A stretch of DNA of 64,000 nt from UBA7957 sp965224675. GTDB lineage: Bacteria > Pseudomonadota > Gammaproteobacteria > Granulosicoccales > Granulosicoccaceae. The DNA is taken from NCBI GenBank assembly GCA_965224675.1, contig CBDDAA010000004.1:1860001-1924000 (forward strand), given 5' to 3'. The notes beneath the pieces were generated by a model. That model saw nothing but the letters and a program-made list of their open reading frames with translations, did no database searches and was not told the origin of the DNA. Shown here piece by piece: positions 36,767 through 46,774 of this stretch. Within the stretch, counting starts at the first letter, position 1; every line of letters starts with the position of its first letter. A program made the position numbers and the translations under genes.

Positions 36767-38368
36767 ATGTCTAAGCAATTGGACTTATCACAATATGGGA
36801 TAAACGGTATTACTGAACTGCTGCATAACCCTTCCTATGACAGGCTCTATGCAGAAGAAATGCGCACGGATCTGGAGGGCTATGAAAAAGGCGTGCTGAC
36901 CCAATCTGGTTGTGTGGCTGTTGATACAGGCAAATTTACAGGGCGATCTCCAAAGGACAAATGGATTGTTCATGACGATACGACACGTGATACGCTGTGG
37001 TGGTCCGATCAAGGTAAAAACGATAATAAAGCAATCACACAGGATGTCTGGAACGATCTAAAACGCCTGACCATGGATCAGCTTTCAGGTGGCCCTTTAT
37101 TTGTAGTTGACGCCTTCTGCGGTGCTAACGAAGACAGCCGGCTTAAAGTACGCTTTATATCTCAAGTTGCCTGGCAGGCACATTTTGTCACAAATATGTT
37201 TATACGCCCTACGGCCGCTGATCTCGAAAATTTTGAACCGGATTTTGTCGTCGCCAATGGTGCTAAAACTGTCAATGAAAAGTGGCAGGAGCACGGGCTG
37301 AACTCAGAGAACTACGTTGCATTTAATCTATCTGAGAATATGCAGCTGATTGGTGGAACCTGGTACGGCGGTGAAATGAAAAAAGGCATGTTCAGTGTTA
37401 TGAACTACCGCTTGCCTCTAAAAGGAATAGCATCAATGCATTGCTCGGCCAATGTGGGAAAAGAAGGTGATTCAGCTATTTTTTTTGGTTTATCAGGTAC
37501 TGGAAAAACCACGCTTTCCACCGATCCTAAACGCGAATTGATTGGTGATGATGAACATGGATGGGATGATGAGGGTGTATTTAACTTTGAGGGTGGCTGT
37601 TACGCAAAAACCATTAAATTGAGTCCCCAGGCGGAGCCTGACATCTATAAGGCGATCAGGCGCGATGCCTTGTTGGAGAATGTTGTTGTTAACAATGAGG
37701 GTATTGTTGACTATGATGACAATTCAAAAACTGAAAATACACGTGTATCCTATCCAATTTATCATATCGAGAATAGTGTAAAAGGTGCCTCCAGGGCCGG
37801 CCACCCTGATAAGGTAATTTTTCTCTCTGCAGATGCCTTTGCTGTGCTGCCGCCGGTTTCTAAATTAACACCTGAGCAAACCAAGTATCATTTTTTGTCG
37901 GGTTTTACAGCCAAACTTGCAGGCACTGAATTGGGGGTGACAGAGCCGACTCCCGCTTTCTCTCCGTGCTTTGGCGCCGCATTTTTAATGCTCCATCCTA
38001 CGCAATATGCACAAACGCTGGTCAATCGTATGCAGAACGCAGACGCCAAAGCCTATTTGGTCAATACGGGCTGGAATGGATCGGGAAAGCGAATTTCCAT
38101 CCAGAATACGCGGGCAATTATAGATGCCATTCTCGATGGGTCGATAGAAAATGCTGAATTCCAAAAATTACCGATGTTTAATTTACAAATCCCCACTGCA
38201 TTGCCGGGTGTTGATAGTCATATTCTGGACCCACGCAATACCTATGCTGAAACAGATGAATGGGAAACGAAGGCAAAAAGCCTCGCTGAGTTGTTTATAC
38301 AGAATTTTGTGCAATACACTGATAATGAGGGCGGTAAGTCCCTGGTTGCGGCCGGTCCTCAACTATAG
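36767..38368 (+). CDS. pckA: Phosphoenolpyruvate carboxykinase (ATP)
   Basis: Converts oxaloacetate to PEP with ATP, the entry to gluconeogenesis. 533 residues. The P-loop is GLSGTGKTTLS (about residues 241-251), followed by the metal site ELIGDDEHGWDDEGVFNFEGGCYAK and the TRVSYPIYHIEN arginine motif. The N-terminal SGCVAVDTGKFTGRSPKDKWIV contains the substrate-binding Arg. GGAG lies before the ATG. Its position beside glcB suggests use on acetate, glyoxylate or peptide-derived carbon. Confidence 0.97.
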   Translation: MSKQLDLSQYGINGITELLHNPSYDRLYAEEMRTDLEGYEKGVLTQSGCVAVDTGKFTGRSPKDKWIVHDDTTRDTLWWSDQGKNDNKAITQDVWNDLKRLTMDQLSGGPLFVVDAFCGANEDSRLKVRFISQVAWQAHFVTNMFIRPTAADLENFEPDFVVANGAKTVNEKWQEHGLNSENYVAFNLSENMQLIGGTWYGGEMKKGMFSVMNYRLPLKGIASMHCSANVGKEGDSAIFFGLSGTGKTTLSTDPKRELIGDDEHGWDDEGVFNFEGGCYAKTIKLSPQAEPDIYKAIRRDALLENVVVNNEGIVDYDDNSKTENTRVSYPIYHIENSVKGASRAGHPDKVIFLSADAFAVLPPVSKLTPEQTKYHFLSGFTAKLAGTELGVTEPTPAFSPCFGAAFLMLHPTQYAQTLVNRMQNADAKAYLVNTGWNGSGKRISIQNTRAIIDAILDGSIENAEFQKLPMFNLQIPTALPGVDSHILDPRNTYAETDEWETKAKSLAELFIQNFVQYTDNEGGKSLVAAGPQL

Positions 38369-38450
38369 GGCATAAATCTGAATTTCAGATTATTAGCTTG
38401 ATCCACATTGAATAGATATTGATGCGACTAACAAGGAGAATGATACCGTC

Positions 38451-38873
38451 ATGAGTGAAGTTATAGAAATCAACTGTAAACAGGCGTGGGAGATAACACA
38501 AAGTGATCCCCGTGCATTGATTATCGATGTGCGTTCATCCATGGAATTTCTATTTGTGGGGCACGCGAAAGGCGCTATTCACATTCCCTGGATTGATGAG
38601 CCTGACTGGGAGGTTAATCCTAATTTTGTTGCAGATGTGCGAAAAATCCTATTGGGTGGGGTTGCTTGCGTGGGTGATGATGGTTGTGTTCCTGTTATAT
38701 TAATTTGTCGAAGTGGTAAACGCTCACGCGATGCCGGAAAGTTACTGATAGAGGCAGGACTTAAGCAGATTTACTCAATTGATGAAGGATTTGAGGGCGA
38801 GCTTGATGATAACCATCAGCGAAGCACACAAGGTGGCTGGCGATACCACGAATTACCCTGGGAACAGTGCTAG
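38451..38873 (+). CDS. Rhodanese-like domain protein
   Basis: A single-domain rhodanese of 140 residues. ALIIDVRSSMEFLFVGHAKGAIHIPW is the family's CH2A-type entry, and the active-site loop CRSGKRS contains the catalytic Cys near residue 86. Such proteins carry persulfide sulfur in the cytoplasm. No signal peptide is evident. The end (HQRSTQGGWRYHELPWEQC) has a final Cys. AAGGAG precedes the ATG. It follows pckA by 82 bases and may be expressed separately. Confidence 0.92.
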   Translation: MSEVIEINCKQAWEITQSDPRALIIDVRSSMEFLFVGHAKGAIHIPWIDEPDWEVNPNFVADVRKILLGGVACVGDDGCVPVILICRSGKRSRDAGKLLIEAGLKQIYSIDEGFEGELDDNHQRSTQGGWRYHELPWEQC

Positions 38874-38957
38874 GAAAACGAACTAAGAGAAGGCAACTGA
38901 GAATAGAATTTAAGCTGCGCTTGTTTCTACTTCTCTCTAATCTCAATTATTTTCAGG

Positions 38958-38983
38958 CCACTACCCACATCTGTGTGTAGTGG
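38958..38983. terminator. Hairpin between convergent genes
   Basis: CCACTAC and GTAGTGG form a 7-bp stem with an inner CACA/TGTG pairing, between the rhodanese gene and the convergent helix-hairpin-helix gene. No T-run follows, so it is only a possible terminator. Confidence 0.4.
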
Positions 38984-39019
38984 GGCGATAGATTCTTTGC
39001 TCTGTTCCCGGTCGTATAG

Positions 39020-39808
39020 TTACAAGTCTTTTTTCAGTGCCTCTAACCCATCCCAATCTTCTTTTACTGCGAAAGCAGCTTGTTCTGGAAAACTGCGTAA
39101 CAACTCTTTATTTACAATTCTAATGCCTGCGAGTTCAAGTTTTTCTATCACGCTGTCTTTTGATAAATCTGCTAAATGGTTAAACTTTGTTATGCCAATA
39201 GCATGGAAAGATTTTGCGATTTTAGGGCCGATCCCCTTGATAATGGTGAGGTCATCGACATCCGTTACCTGATCGCCAGATTCTCCCAAGCCATTTGATT
39301 CAGGGGCTGATGTATTCAACGCTGGCGAATTATCCATATGCGAAGAAACAGATACAATCCCGGATTCATTCTCTGCTACCAGAGAGGCCGCCTCGGTATG
39401 ATCGGGCGCCATGTCTTCAGTGCTGGAGTCATTTTGCTCAGCCGATTCACTGTAATGTGCAATGGGATCTGTTTTTTCGGATAAATTTGAGGTTTCCGTA
39501 TCCTGACTTGTTACTGATGTATTTATCACATCATCTGTTTGTGAGCCGGGTTGTTGCTTTATTGTTTTAGTTGATTTGGACTTTAACCCACTTTCATCGC
39601 TTTCGTCACTATCATTTTTTGTAATATCTCTATTCTTATCCATCTGAGCGGAACCGTTGTCATCCGGACTACGGGATGATGTACCCGCGTTATTGGATGA
39701 ATTAAATTCGGCACCTGGTTGACAATTCTCAATACAAAAAGATGTATAAATACGTCTGGCGATCCAGCCCACTACAGCGCCCACCACAAAAATGAGTGTA
39801 CCTTTCAT
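39020..39808 (-). CDS. Membrane-anchored helix-hairpin-helix protein
   Basis: A 262-residue protein with an N-terminal membrane anchor (GTLIFVVGAVVGWIARR), a long acidic Ser/Asp/Glu/Thr-rich linker of about 160 residues, and a C-terminal domain with HhH motif DLTIIKGIGPKIAKSFHAIGI. Such domains bind DNA or form protein contacts (DUF4332-like). The ATG at 39806-39808 with AGGAG nine bases upstream is preferred to a TTG 21 bases earlier. The layout suggests a protein that tethers nucleic acid or a partner to the inner membrane; function not known. Only Gly and charged residues of the HhH are recognised, no catalytic site. Confidence 0.75.
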   Translation of the reverse strand: MKGTLIFVVGAVVGWIARRIYTSFCIENCQPGAEFNSSNNAGTSSRSPDDNGSAQMDKNRDITKNDSDESDESGLKSKSTKTIKQQPGSQTDDVINTSVTSQDTETSNLSEKTDPIAHYSESAEQNDSSTEDMAPDHTEAASLVAENESGIVSVSSHMDNSPALNTSAPESNGLGESGDQVTDVDDLTIIKGIGPKIAKSFHAIGITKFNHLADLSKDSVIEKLELAGIRIVNKELLRSFPEQAAFAVKEDWDGLEALKKDL

Positions 39809-39829
39809 AAGAAAATACTCCTGAATCAA

Positions 39830-40183
39830 ATCGGATAGTTACGCATATTGTAAAGAAATATTGAATTACTTTAAATGATCAGTAACTTTCGGTAATAAAG
39901 GGCCGGGACTACATTACCCATTGCGATCAACCTAGGCTATTTTTAGCCATGTCATTTACGCCGATAGTCCGGCTTTTCACTGTTATATAAATCCTTATCA
40001 GTTGCCTGTGTGAGTAATTTTGGCAATATGCAATGCTACCAGTACTATTTGACAGTTCACAACAAGCGATGCTCTAATCAGGCAATCAGATTAAGATGAT
40101 TTTCAAGTATGCCATGTTGTAAATGACACAGTGGCAGAGTCAGTGATAATGCTCAAAGACGATAAACTTGATGAGGTGCTGCT
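39830..40183. other. Intergenic region upstream of the deacylase gene
   Basis: About 350 bases between the divergent helix-hairpin-helix gene and the ArgE-like gene. It must contain the promoter of the ABC/amidohydrolase unit. I see no gene or clear hairpin. Confidence 0.45.
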
Positions 40184-41335
40184 TTGGATTATGCAAATCC
40201 ACGTGAAATGATAGCCAAACTTGTATCATATGATACTGTTTCCAAGAACTCAAATATGGCCTTGATTGAGTTTGTTCAATCTTATCTGGCTGATCTGGGG
40301 GTTGAAAGCCATCTGGTTCCAAATCAGGATGGCTCAAAAGCGAATCTTTACGCAACTGTCGGACCCATGCAAGAAGGTGGTGTTGTACTCTCGGGACACA
40401 CAGATGTCGTGCCGGTTACCGGACAGATCTGGGACACTGATCCATTTACCGCTGTAGAGATCGATGGCAAGCTATTCGGTCGCGGCACAGCCGATATGAA
40501 AAGCTTTATTGCCATTGGGCTTTCGTTGGTTCCAGAAATGTTGGCGGCTGGTTTGAATAAGCCGATCCATTTCGCGCTTTCTTACGATGAGGAAGTGGGT
40601 TGTATCGGAGCGCCTTTTATGATCCGCGAAATGGCAAAACAGCTACCCAAACCATTAGCGGTGATTGTTGGTGAACCCACAAGCATGGGGATAGTTCAGG
40701 CACATAAGGGAATCAGTAGTTTTACCACAACTGTAAATGGCCATGAAGCACACTCGAGTCAAGTGCATCGAGGTGTTAGCGCGGTAATGACCGCTGCCCG
40801 CCTGATTACATTTCTTGATGAAATGATGCAGGAGAATAGACGCATCGCATCAGATCAGTGTCCTTTCGAACCCCCTTACACAACTATTCATGTGGGTTTG
40901 GTCAACGGCGGAACCGCTGTTAATATCATTTCGCGACATTGCGAGTTTTCCTGGGATGTGCGCACCATCCCCGGTGAAACTTCTCAGCAATTTGTCCAGA
41001 GATTAAGAGATTACTGTGAGCCAGTGGTGCAGGAAATGCGCAAAATATCGCCAAACTGCAACATCGTTACAAAAATGACAGCCGATGCACCTGCCATGCA
41101 GCTTGAAGTAGGCGGTCAGGCAGTTGAATTTTGCAAGGAATTGACCGGCGATCAGACTACCGGGGTTGTGTCGTATGCTACCGAGGCCGGCCAATTTCAA
41201 GAGCTTGAATTTTCAACAGTGGTTTGTGGTCCAGGGTCAATTGATCAGGCCCATCAGCCCAATGAATATATTGAGCTTGCTCAGGTCGACGCAGCAGCGG
41301 TTTTTATGCGAAAACTTATTAATCATCTGAGTTGA
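40184..41335 (+). CDS. ArgE-like M20 family deacetylase/deacylase
   Basis: A 383-residue M20 metallo-enzyme closest in pattern to acetylornithine deacetylase. Metal ligands are visible in SGHTDVVPV, GRGTADMKS, YDEEVGCIGA and the late GSIDQAHQPNEYIEL. The lid dimerisation domain has GISSFTTTVNGHEAHSSQVHRGVSA. The first in-frame start is a TTG with GAGG at 40173-40176; an ATG eight codons later is the alternative. ArgE function in arginine synthesis is possible, but its position directly before a peptide-type transporter and two amide hydrolases suggests an N-acyl amino acid or peptide deacylase of a catabolic pathway. Confidence 0.85.
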   Translation: MDYANPREMIAKLVSYDTVSKNSNMALIEFVQSYLADLGVESHLVPNQDGSKANLYATVGPMQEGGVVLSGHTDVVPVTGQIWDTDPFTAVEIDGKLFGRGTADMKSFIAIGLSLVPEMLAAGLNKPIHFALSYDEEVGCIGAPFMIREMAKQLPKPLAVIVGEPTSMGIVQAHKGISSFTTTVNGHEAHSSQVHRGVSAVMTAARLITFLDEMMQENRRIASDQCPFEPPYTTIHVGLVNGGTAVNIISRHCEFSWDVRTIPGETSQQFVQRLRDYCEPVVQEMRKISPNCNIVTKMTADAPAMQLEVGGQAVEFCKELTGDQTTGVVSYATEAGQFQELEFSTVVCGPGSIDQAHQPNEYIELAQVDAAAVFMRKLINHLS

Positions 41336-41382
41336 AAAATCTATATTAATAATCAAGCAAAAAAATAAGACGAGGAACCTCT

Positions 41383-42975
41383 ATGCAACAATTAAAAAAC
41401 GCAATATTATCAGTCGTAGCTGCCCTTATTTTGACGACTACTCCTGCCCATTCTAAAACTTTCAAGTGGGCATTTCAGGGCGATGTCCAATCACTGGACC
41501 CTCATGCTTTGAACGAGACATTTACGCTCGGTTTTATGGGTAATGTTTATGAGGGTTTAAGCGCATACAATGGCAACTTAGAGTTGCGGCCGGCATTGGC
41601 ATTATCCTGGTCAAACCCAGAGCCCACGACTTGGGTTTTCAAATTACGACAAGGCGTGAAGTTTCACGAAGGCGGTGACTTTACTGCAGATGATGTTATT
41701 TTTTCCTGGCAGCGCGCCCTCAGCGAAGGCTCAGATATGAAGGGCCGGGCCGGGCTGGTTAAAGACATGAAAAAAATTGACGACTTCACGGTTGAAGCGA
41801 CAACAACCGCACCCAATCCGATACTCATGCAAGAGTTGGTACAGTTGTATATTATGGATAAAGAATGGTCTGAGGAAAACAATACAGCTCAGGCGACAAA
41901 CGTTAAAGGCGGTGAAGAGGGCAATCATGCAAACCTGCATGCAAATGGCACCGGACCATTTACTGTGGTCGAGCGACAACCCGATATCAAGTCAATCTTC
42001 AAGCGTTTCGATGGATATTGGGGAACGATCAACTCGAATGTGACTGAATCTGTGTTTACCCCTATCAAACAGGCGGCAACCCGGGTCGCGGCATTGATTT
42101 CCGGCGAAATGGATTTGATTTATCCAGTGCCTGTGCAGGACTGGAAACGGCTCGAAAATGCACCGGATGTAAAACCGCTTTCCGGCCCGGAAGCACGAAC
42201 AATCTTTCTCGGCATGGATTCATCTCGTGATGAGCTGTTATACTCTGATGTAAAAGGTAAAAACCCATTTAAAGACATACGGGTGCGCAAGGCGTTTGCT
42301 CATGCCCTCAATCTGGATGCAATCAAGCTGAAAGTAATGAGAGGCGCAGCTACGCCATCCGGGCTGATGGTTGCTCCTCAGGTCAATGGTTATAATGATG
42401 ACTTGAACGTTGTTTACGAATACAACCCCGAGTTGTCGAAGAAGCTGCTTGCAGAGGCGGGTTATCCCGATGGATTCAAAGTGACCATTGACTGTCCTAA
42501 TAACCGCTATGTTAATGATGAGAAGATTTGTCAGGCTGCGGCCAGTATGTTGGCAAAGGTCGGCGTAGACGTAGAAGTGTTTGCGCAACCAAAATCCAAG
42601 TATTTCGCTAAAGTGTTGGCTCAGAACAATTACGACACCAGTTTTTATCTGCTGGGCTGGACCCCTGGTTCGATGGATAGCCACAACGTATTGGTTAATC
42701 TGCTTAGCTGTCAGAATAAAGAGGAAAAACTAGGTACCTTTAATCTGGGCAATTACTGCAATGCGGAAGTTGATGAACTGACGGCGAAAATAGGCTCAGA
42801 GACTGATCAGGCAAAACGTCAGGGGATGATTGATGAAGCCTTTCTCATTGTTCATGAAGAAGTAGGTTATCTGCCAATACATCAACAGCCACTATCATGG
42901 GGTGTGCGCGAAGGCGTCAGCGTTGCGCAACGGGCAGATAATGTTCTCGATTTTCGCAATGTGGTTATGCCCTGA
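41383..42975 (+). CDS. Peptide-type ABC transporter substrate-binding protein
   Basis: A periplasmic SBP_bac_5 protein of 530 residues with signal peptide ending TTTPAHS. FKWAFQGDVQSLDPHALNETFTLGFMGNVYEGL and ADDVIFSWQRAL are family hallmarks. It differs from the DppA of this window (no SEGSPEGFNPQ motif), so it probably binds a different ligand. GAGGAA-like sequence precedes the ATG. It is the second gene of a seven-gene plus-strand unit, and its ligand is likely the substrate of the linked hydrolases. Confidence 0.92.
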   Translation: MQQLKNAILSVVAALILTTTPAHSKTFKWAFQGDVQSLDPHALNETFTLGFMGNVYEGLSAYNGNLELRPALALSWSNPEPTTWVFKLRQGVKFHEGGDFTADDVIFSWQRALSEGSDMKGRAGLVKDMKKIDDFTVEATTTAPNPILMQELVQLYIMDKEWSEENNTAQATNVKGGEEGNHANLHANGTGPFTVVERQPDIKSIFKRFDGYWGTINSNVTESVFTPIKQAATRVAALISGEMDLIYPVPVQDWKRLENAPDVKPLSGPEARTIFLGMDSSRDELLYSDVKGKNPFKDIRVRKAFAHALNLDAIKLKVMRGAATPSGLMVAPQVNGYNDDLNVVYEYNPELSKKLLAEAGYPDGFKVTIDCPNNRYVNDEKICQAAASMLAKVGVDVEVFAQPKSKYFAKVLAQNNYDTSFYLLGWTPGSMDSHNVLVNLLSCQNKEEKLGTFNLGNYCNAEVDELTAKIGSETDQAKRQGMIDEAFLIVHEEVGYLPIHQQPLSWGVREGVSVAQRADNVLDFRNVVMP

Positions 42976-43027
42976 TCATATCGACTCAATCCATGAACTA
43001 TTCAGGCAAATTACCAGGAAGTTTTGA

Positions 43028-44005
43028 GTGATTGCATTTATCGTTCGCCGGCTACTGGAATCGACTGTCGTCATGCTGGCGGTCGCTTTTATAGCGTTCA
43101 GTTTATTTCGTTATGTGGGCGACCCCATAAATAATATGGTGGGCCAGGACACCAGTTTGCAAGAACGTGAGCAGTTGCGAGAAAAATTGGGCTTGAATGA
43201 CGCTGTTTTTTTACAGTTTGGTCGATTTGCAATTGATGCAGTACAGGGTGAATTTGGATCATCCTACCTACACCGTAGACCTGTAAAAGAACTGTTGTCC
43301 GAACGCCTGCCTGCAACCCTGGAACTGTCAATCATATCCGGTCTAATTGCGTTATTGGTGGGTATTCCGATGGGTGTGTATACCGCCCTCAAACGTGATG
43401 GAATTCTATCTCGTGTGTTTATGACACTTTCCCTGATAGGCGTTTCCTTACCCACTTTTTTAATCGGTATATTGTTTATTCTGTTGTTCGGGGTTGTTTT
43501 ACAATGGTTACCGACATTTGGCAGGGGAGAGGTGGTGCAGTTAGGTTGGTGGTCAACCGGATTACTGACAAGCTCCGGTTTAAAAGCCCTGATTATGCCG
43601 GCGATTACCCTGGCACTGTTTCAGATGACGTTAATCATGCGTTTGGTTCGCGCTGAGATGTTGGAGGTATTGCAAACCGACTTTATCAAATTTGCTCGTG
43701 CCAGGGGTTTGCCAAAACGCACGATACACTTTCGTCATGCCCTTAAAAATACATTAGTGCCGGTGATCACTATTACGGGCTTACAATTTGGTTCGATTAT
43801 CGCCTTCGCCATCATCACGGAAAGCGTATTTCAGTGGCCGGGCATGGGTCTGTTGTTTATCCAGGCAATTCAAGGAGTCGATATTCCAGTGATGGCGGCT
43901 TATCTGGTTATGATTGCCTTTATCTTTGTGGTTATTAACCTGATTGTGGATATTCTTTATTTTGCCGTGGATCCTCGTCTGCGAGTGGACAAGGTATCTA
44001 TATGA
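43028..44005 (+). CDS. ABC transporter permease (DppB/OppB type)
   Basis: A 325-residue inner-membrane permease with a GTG start preceded by AGGAAG. VRRLLESTVVMLAVAFIAFSLFRYVGDPINNMVG and GEFGSSYLHRRPVKELLSERLPATLELS are DppB-like, and the EAA loop is DFIKFARARGLPKRTIHFRHALKNTLVPV. The ending FAVDPRLRVD is usual. It pairs with the next permease. Confidence 0.92.
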   Translation: MIAFIVRRLLESTVVMLAVAFIAFSLFRYVGDPINNMVGQDTSLQEREQLREKLGLNDAVFLQFGRFAIDAVQGEFGSSYLHRRPVKELLSERLPATLELSIISGLIALLVGIPMGVYTALKRDGILSRVFMTLSLIGVSLPTFLIGILFILLFGVVLQWLPTFGRGEVVQLGWWSTGLLTSSGLKALIMPAITLALFQMTLIMRLVRAEMLEVLQTDFIKFARARGLPKRTIHFRHALKNTLVPVITITGLQFGSIIAFAIITESVFQWPGMGLLFIQAIQGVDIPVMAAYLVMIAFIFVVINLIVDILYFAVDPRLRVDKVSI

Positions 44006-44030
44006 TAATGGGCTCAAGAGAAGCTGCTTG

Positions 44031-44948
44031 ATGTCTTTATCAACGTCTCGATTTTTTGCCAGTGATTTATGGCAAAGTTACAAGCGCTCCCCGGTAACGA
44101 TCATCTCCTCACTCGTCACGCTGGTTTTGCTTAGCGCCTCGATACTAGCTCCCTTGATTGCGCCCTTTGATCCATTTGATCTAAAAACCATTGATCTGAT
44201 GGATGCAAGCCTGCCTCCAGCCTGGTTCGAAGACCTGGGCGATTCGCGTTTTCTACTGGGCACCGATGATCAGGGGCGTGATATTTTATCTACTATTCTT
44301 TATGGATCACGAATTTCACTGCTTGTCGGGTTTGCGTCCGTTGTTTTTTCGCTGATGTTAGGGGTCGGGCTAGGTTTGATTAGTGGATATGTGGGAGGGC
44401 GATTGGATTCTATTATCATGCGCATTGCTGATATTCAGCTATCTTTTCCGGCGATATTAGTCGCCCTGTTGATTGATGGCGTTGCCCGTTCATTGTTTCC
44501 CCGAGACATGCATGATGAACTTGCACTCTACGTGTTGATTTTCGCAATTGGCATATCAGGATGGGTACAGTACGCCCGTACGGTTCGTGGCTCTACGATG
44601 GTGGAAAAAAACAAAGAGTATGTGCAGGCAGCGCAAATAATCGGTATACGCCCCGGCACTATTCTGTGGCGCCACATTTTACCAAACATAACGGGGCCAA
44701 TATTGGTTATAGGCACTATACATCTGGCAATTGCAGTGATTACAGAAGCCACTTTAAGTTTTCTCGGCGTCGGACTACCACCCACCACACCGTCATTAGG
44801 AACCTTGATCCGGGTAGGTAACGACTATTTGTTTTCAGGTGAATGGTGGATCACCATATTTCCGGGCATTACTTTAGTACTGTTGGTTTTATCGGTTAAT
44901 TTGCTTGGGGATTGGCTACGCGATGCACTGAACCCAAAAATACAATAA
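44031..44948 (+). CDS. ABC transporter permease (DppC/OppC type)
   Basis: A 305-residue permease from the ATG opening MSLSTSRFFASDLWQSYKRSPVT; an upstream in-frame start would overlap the previous gene and add 29 unlikely residues. The family patterns FLLGTDDQGRDILSTILYGSRISLLVG, the EAA loop EYVQAAQIIGIRPGTILWRHILPNITGPI and LGDWLRDALNPKIQ are clear. An insert around residues 150-165 (ARSLFPRDMHDELAL) is longer than in DppC. Confidence 0.92.
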   Translation: MSLSTSRFFASDLWQSYKRSPVTIISSLVTLVLLSASILAPLIAPFDPFDLKTIDLMDASLPPAWFEDLGDSRFLLGTDDQGRDILSTILYGSRISLLVGFASVVFSLMLGVGLGLISGYVGGRLDSIIMRIADIQLSFPAILVALLIDGVARSLFPRDMHDELALYVLIFAIGISGWVQYARTVRGSTMVEKNKEYVQAAQIIGIRPGTILWRHILPNITGPILVIGTIHLAIAVITEATLSFLGVGLPPTTPSLGTLIRVGNDYLFSGEWWITIFPGITLVLLVLSVNLLGDWLRDALNPKIQ

Positions 44949-44957
44949 ATTGTAACT

Positions 44958-46688
44958 ATGTATCAATTAACGATTAAAAATTTAAGTGTTGAGTTTGTCG
45001 GTTATCACGACACGCTATTGGCAGTTGACGCGGTAAATTTATATCTGCAGCCGGGGGAAGTGCTGGGCATTGTGGGAGAATCGGGTGCAGGAAAATCCAC
45101 CGTTGGTAATGCCGTCATTGGATTAATCGAGCCGCCAGGAAAAATGAGCGGCGGTGAAATTCACCTGCATGACCAACGCATTGACAATTTGTCCGATGAA
45201 GAAAAACAGCAACTCAGGGGCCTGAAGATAGGCATGATCTTTCAAGATCCGCAAACTTCGCTAAATCCCTTGCAAACCATAGGTCATCAGCTGGTTGAAA
45301 CCATAAAATATCACCTTAACCTGAGTGGAAAAGAGGCTTGCCAGAGAGCGATTGAATTACTTCAACAAGTTGGCATACCGCAAGCCGGTATTCGGCTACA
45401 ACAGTACCCCCATCAATTCAGCGGTGGCATGCGCCAGCGTGTAGTGATTGCGCTGGCATTATGCGCGGAACCTGATGTCATCATTGCCGATGAACCAACA
45501 ACTGCACTTGATGTGTCCATACAGGCTCAGATTCTTACCTTACTCAAGAAGCTTTGTCACGAAAAACAAGTTGGCATTATTATAATCACTCACGATATGG
45601 GGGTCATTGCTGATGTAACAGATCGCGTTGCGGTTATGTATCGTGGCAAACTTGTCGAAGAAGGCTCAACTCAAAAGATTCTCGGCAATCCTGATCATGC
45701 TTATACGAAAAGCCTGGTAAGCGCCGTGCCACGGCCAGATAAACGATTGCATCGCTTCCCGCTGGTTAACTATATTGAAGCTGCCGAAGAACCGAAAAAA
45801 AATCTGGATCTATCGACCCACTGGCTAGGGCAGTCACGACATTTTGAGCAGTATGACGGCCCATTGCTCTCTCTGGAAAATGTCTGCATGCGCTTTATCA
45901 CAAAAAACGCAATATTAAAACGTAATCGACTCTACCTGGATGCGGTCAAGGACGTTTCGTTTGAAATCAAATCAGGAGAGGTTTTTGGTTTGGTCGGTGA
46001 GAGTGGTAGTGGAAAATCAACCGTGGCGCGTCTTATTACCGGCCTCTGCAAACCCCTGTCTGGAAGCATCTGTTTCGCGGGTGAAGATCTTACCGGACTG
46101 AAGAAAGAGTCAGAAATGGATAGGTTTCGCCGACAAATACAAATGGTCTTTCAGGATCCGTTTTCTTCATTGAATGGGCGCATGAAAGTAAAGAATATCG
46201 TTGCAGAGCCCATTCGTTTTCACAAATTGGCAAATTCCCGGCAGCAGGTCCGGCAAATTGTGGCAGACCTGATTGATCACGTCGGCCTGGGCGATAAGGC
46301 ACTTGAGCGCTATCCACATGAATTTTCCGGTGGTCAGCGTCAGCGAATTTCCATTGCCAGGGCGCTGGCAACGCGGCCGCGTTTTCTTATCTGCGATGAA
46401 CCTACATCGGCGCTTGATGTCTCCATTCAGGCACAGATTCTTAATTTATTAAAAGATCTGCAAAGTGAACTCGGCTTAACAATGTTATTCATTAGCCATG
46501 ACCTGCCGGTGATACGCCAGATATGTGATCGCGTAGGCGTCATGAAGGCCGGTCAGCTTTGTGAAATTGCTGAAACAGAAGCGTTGTTTACCGACCCACA
46601 GCACAATTACACAAAACATCTGCTGAACCTTATGCCGAAATTGCAACTGCTTTCCAGTGAGCGAAATGTAGTGTCTGGTGCAAATTAA
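44958..46688 (+). CDS. Fused double ABC ATPase of peptide-type importer
   Basis: A 576-residue protein with two complete ABC domains, equal to a DppD-DppF fusion (GsiA/YejF type). First domain: Walker A GESGAGKSTVGN, signature FSGGMRQRVVIALAL, Walker B VIIADEPTTALD, H in ITHDMGVIAD. Second domain from about residue 295: Walker A GESGSGKSTVARL near 345, signature FSGGQRQRISIARAL, Walker B FLICDEPTSALD, H in ISHDLPVIRQ. The cysteine-rich C-terminal extensions of the separate Dpp ATPases are missing. It starts nine bases after the permease gene. Confidence 0.94.
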   Translation: MYQLTIKNLSVEFVGYHDTLLAVDAVNLYLQPGEVLGIVGESGAGKSTVGNAVIGLIEPPGKMSGGEIHLHDQRIDNLSDEEKQQLRGLKIGMIFQDPQTSLNPLQTIGHQLVETIKYHLNLSGKEACQRAIELLQQVGIPQAGIRLQQYPHQFSGGMRQRVVIALALCAEPDVIIADEPTTALDVSIQAQILTLLKKLCHEKQVGIIIITHDMGVIADVTDRVAVMYRGKLVEEGSTQKILGNPDHAYTKSLVSAVPRPDKRLHRFPLVNYIEAAEEPKKNLDLSTHWLGQSRHFEQYDGPLLSLENVCMRFITKNAILKRNRLYLDAVKDVSFEIKSGEVFGLVGESGSGKSTVARLITGLCKPLSGSICFAGEDLTGLKKESEMDRFRRQIQMVFQDPFSSLNGRMKVKNIVAEPIRFHKLANSRQQVRQIVADLIDHVGLGDKALERYPHEFSGGQRQRISIARALATRPRFLICDEPTSALDVSIQAQILNLLKDLQSELGLTMLFISHDLPVIRQICDRVGVMKAGQLCEIAETEALFTDPQHNYTKHLLNLMPKLQLLSSERNVVSGAN

Positions 46689-46774
46689 ATGTTTAGTAGA
46701 ATTTCCAAAAGTATATGGGTTGTCTAAATTGCGCTCCTGTTTTGGGACGCATACTTTAAATAAAGGGTTTAACG

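Noticed and set aside
40184..41335. Firm assignment as argE
   Set aside because: The motifs fit ArgE, but the genomic context is a catabolic transport unit and no arginine genes are nearby, so I left the symbol empty.
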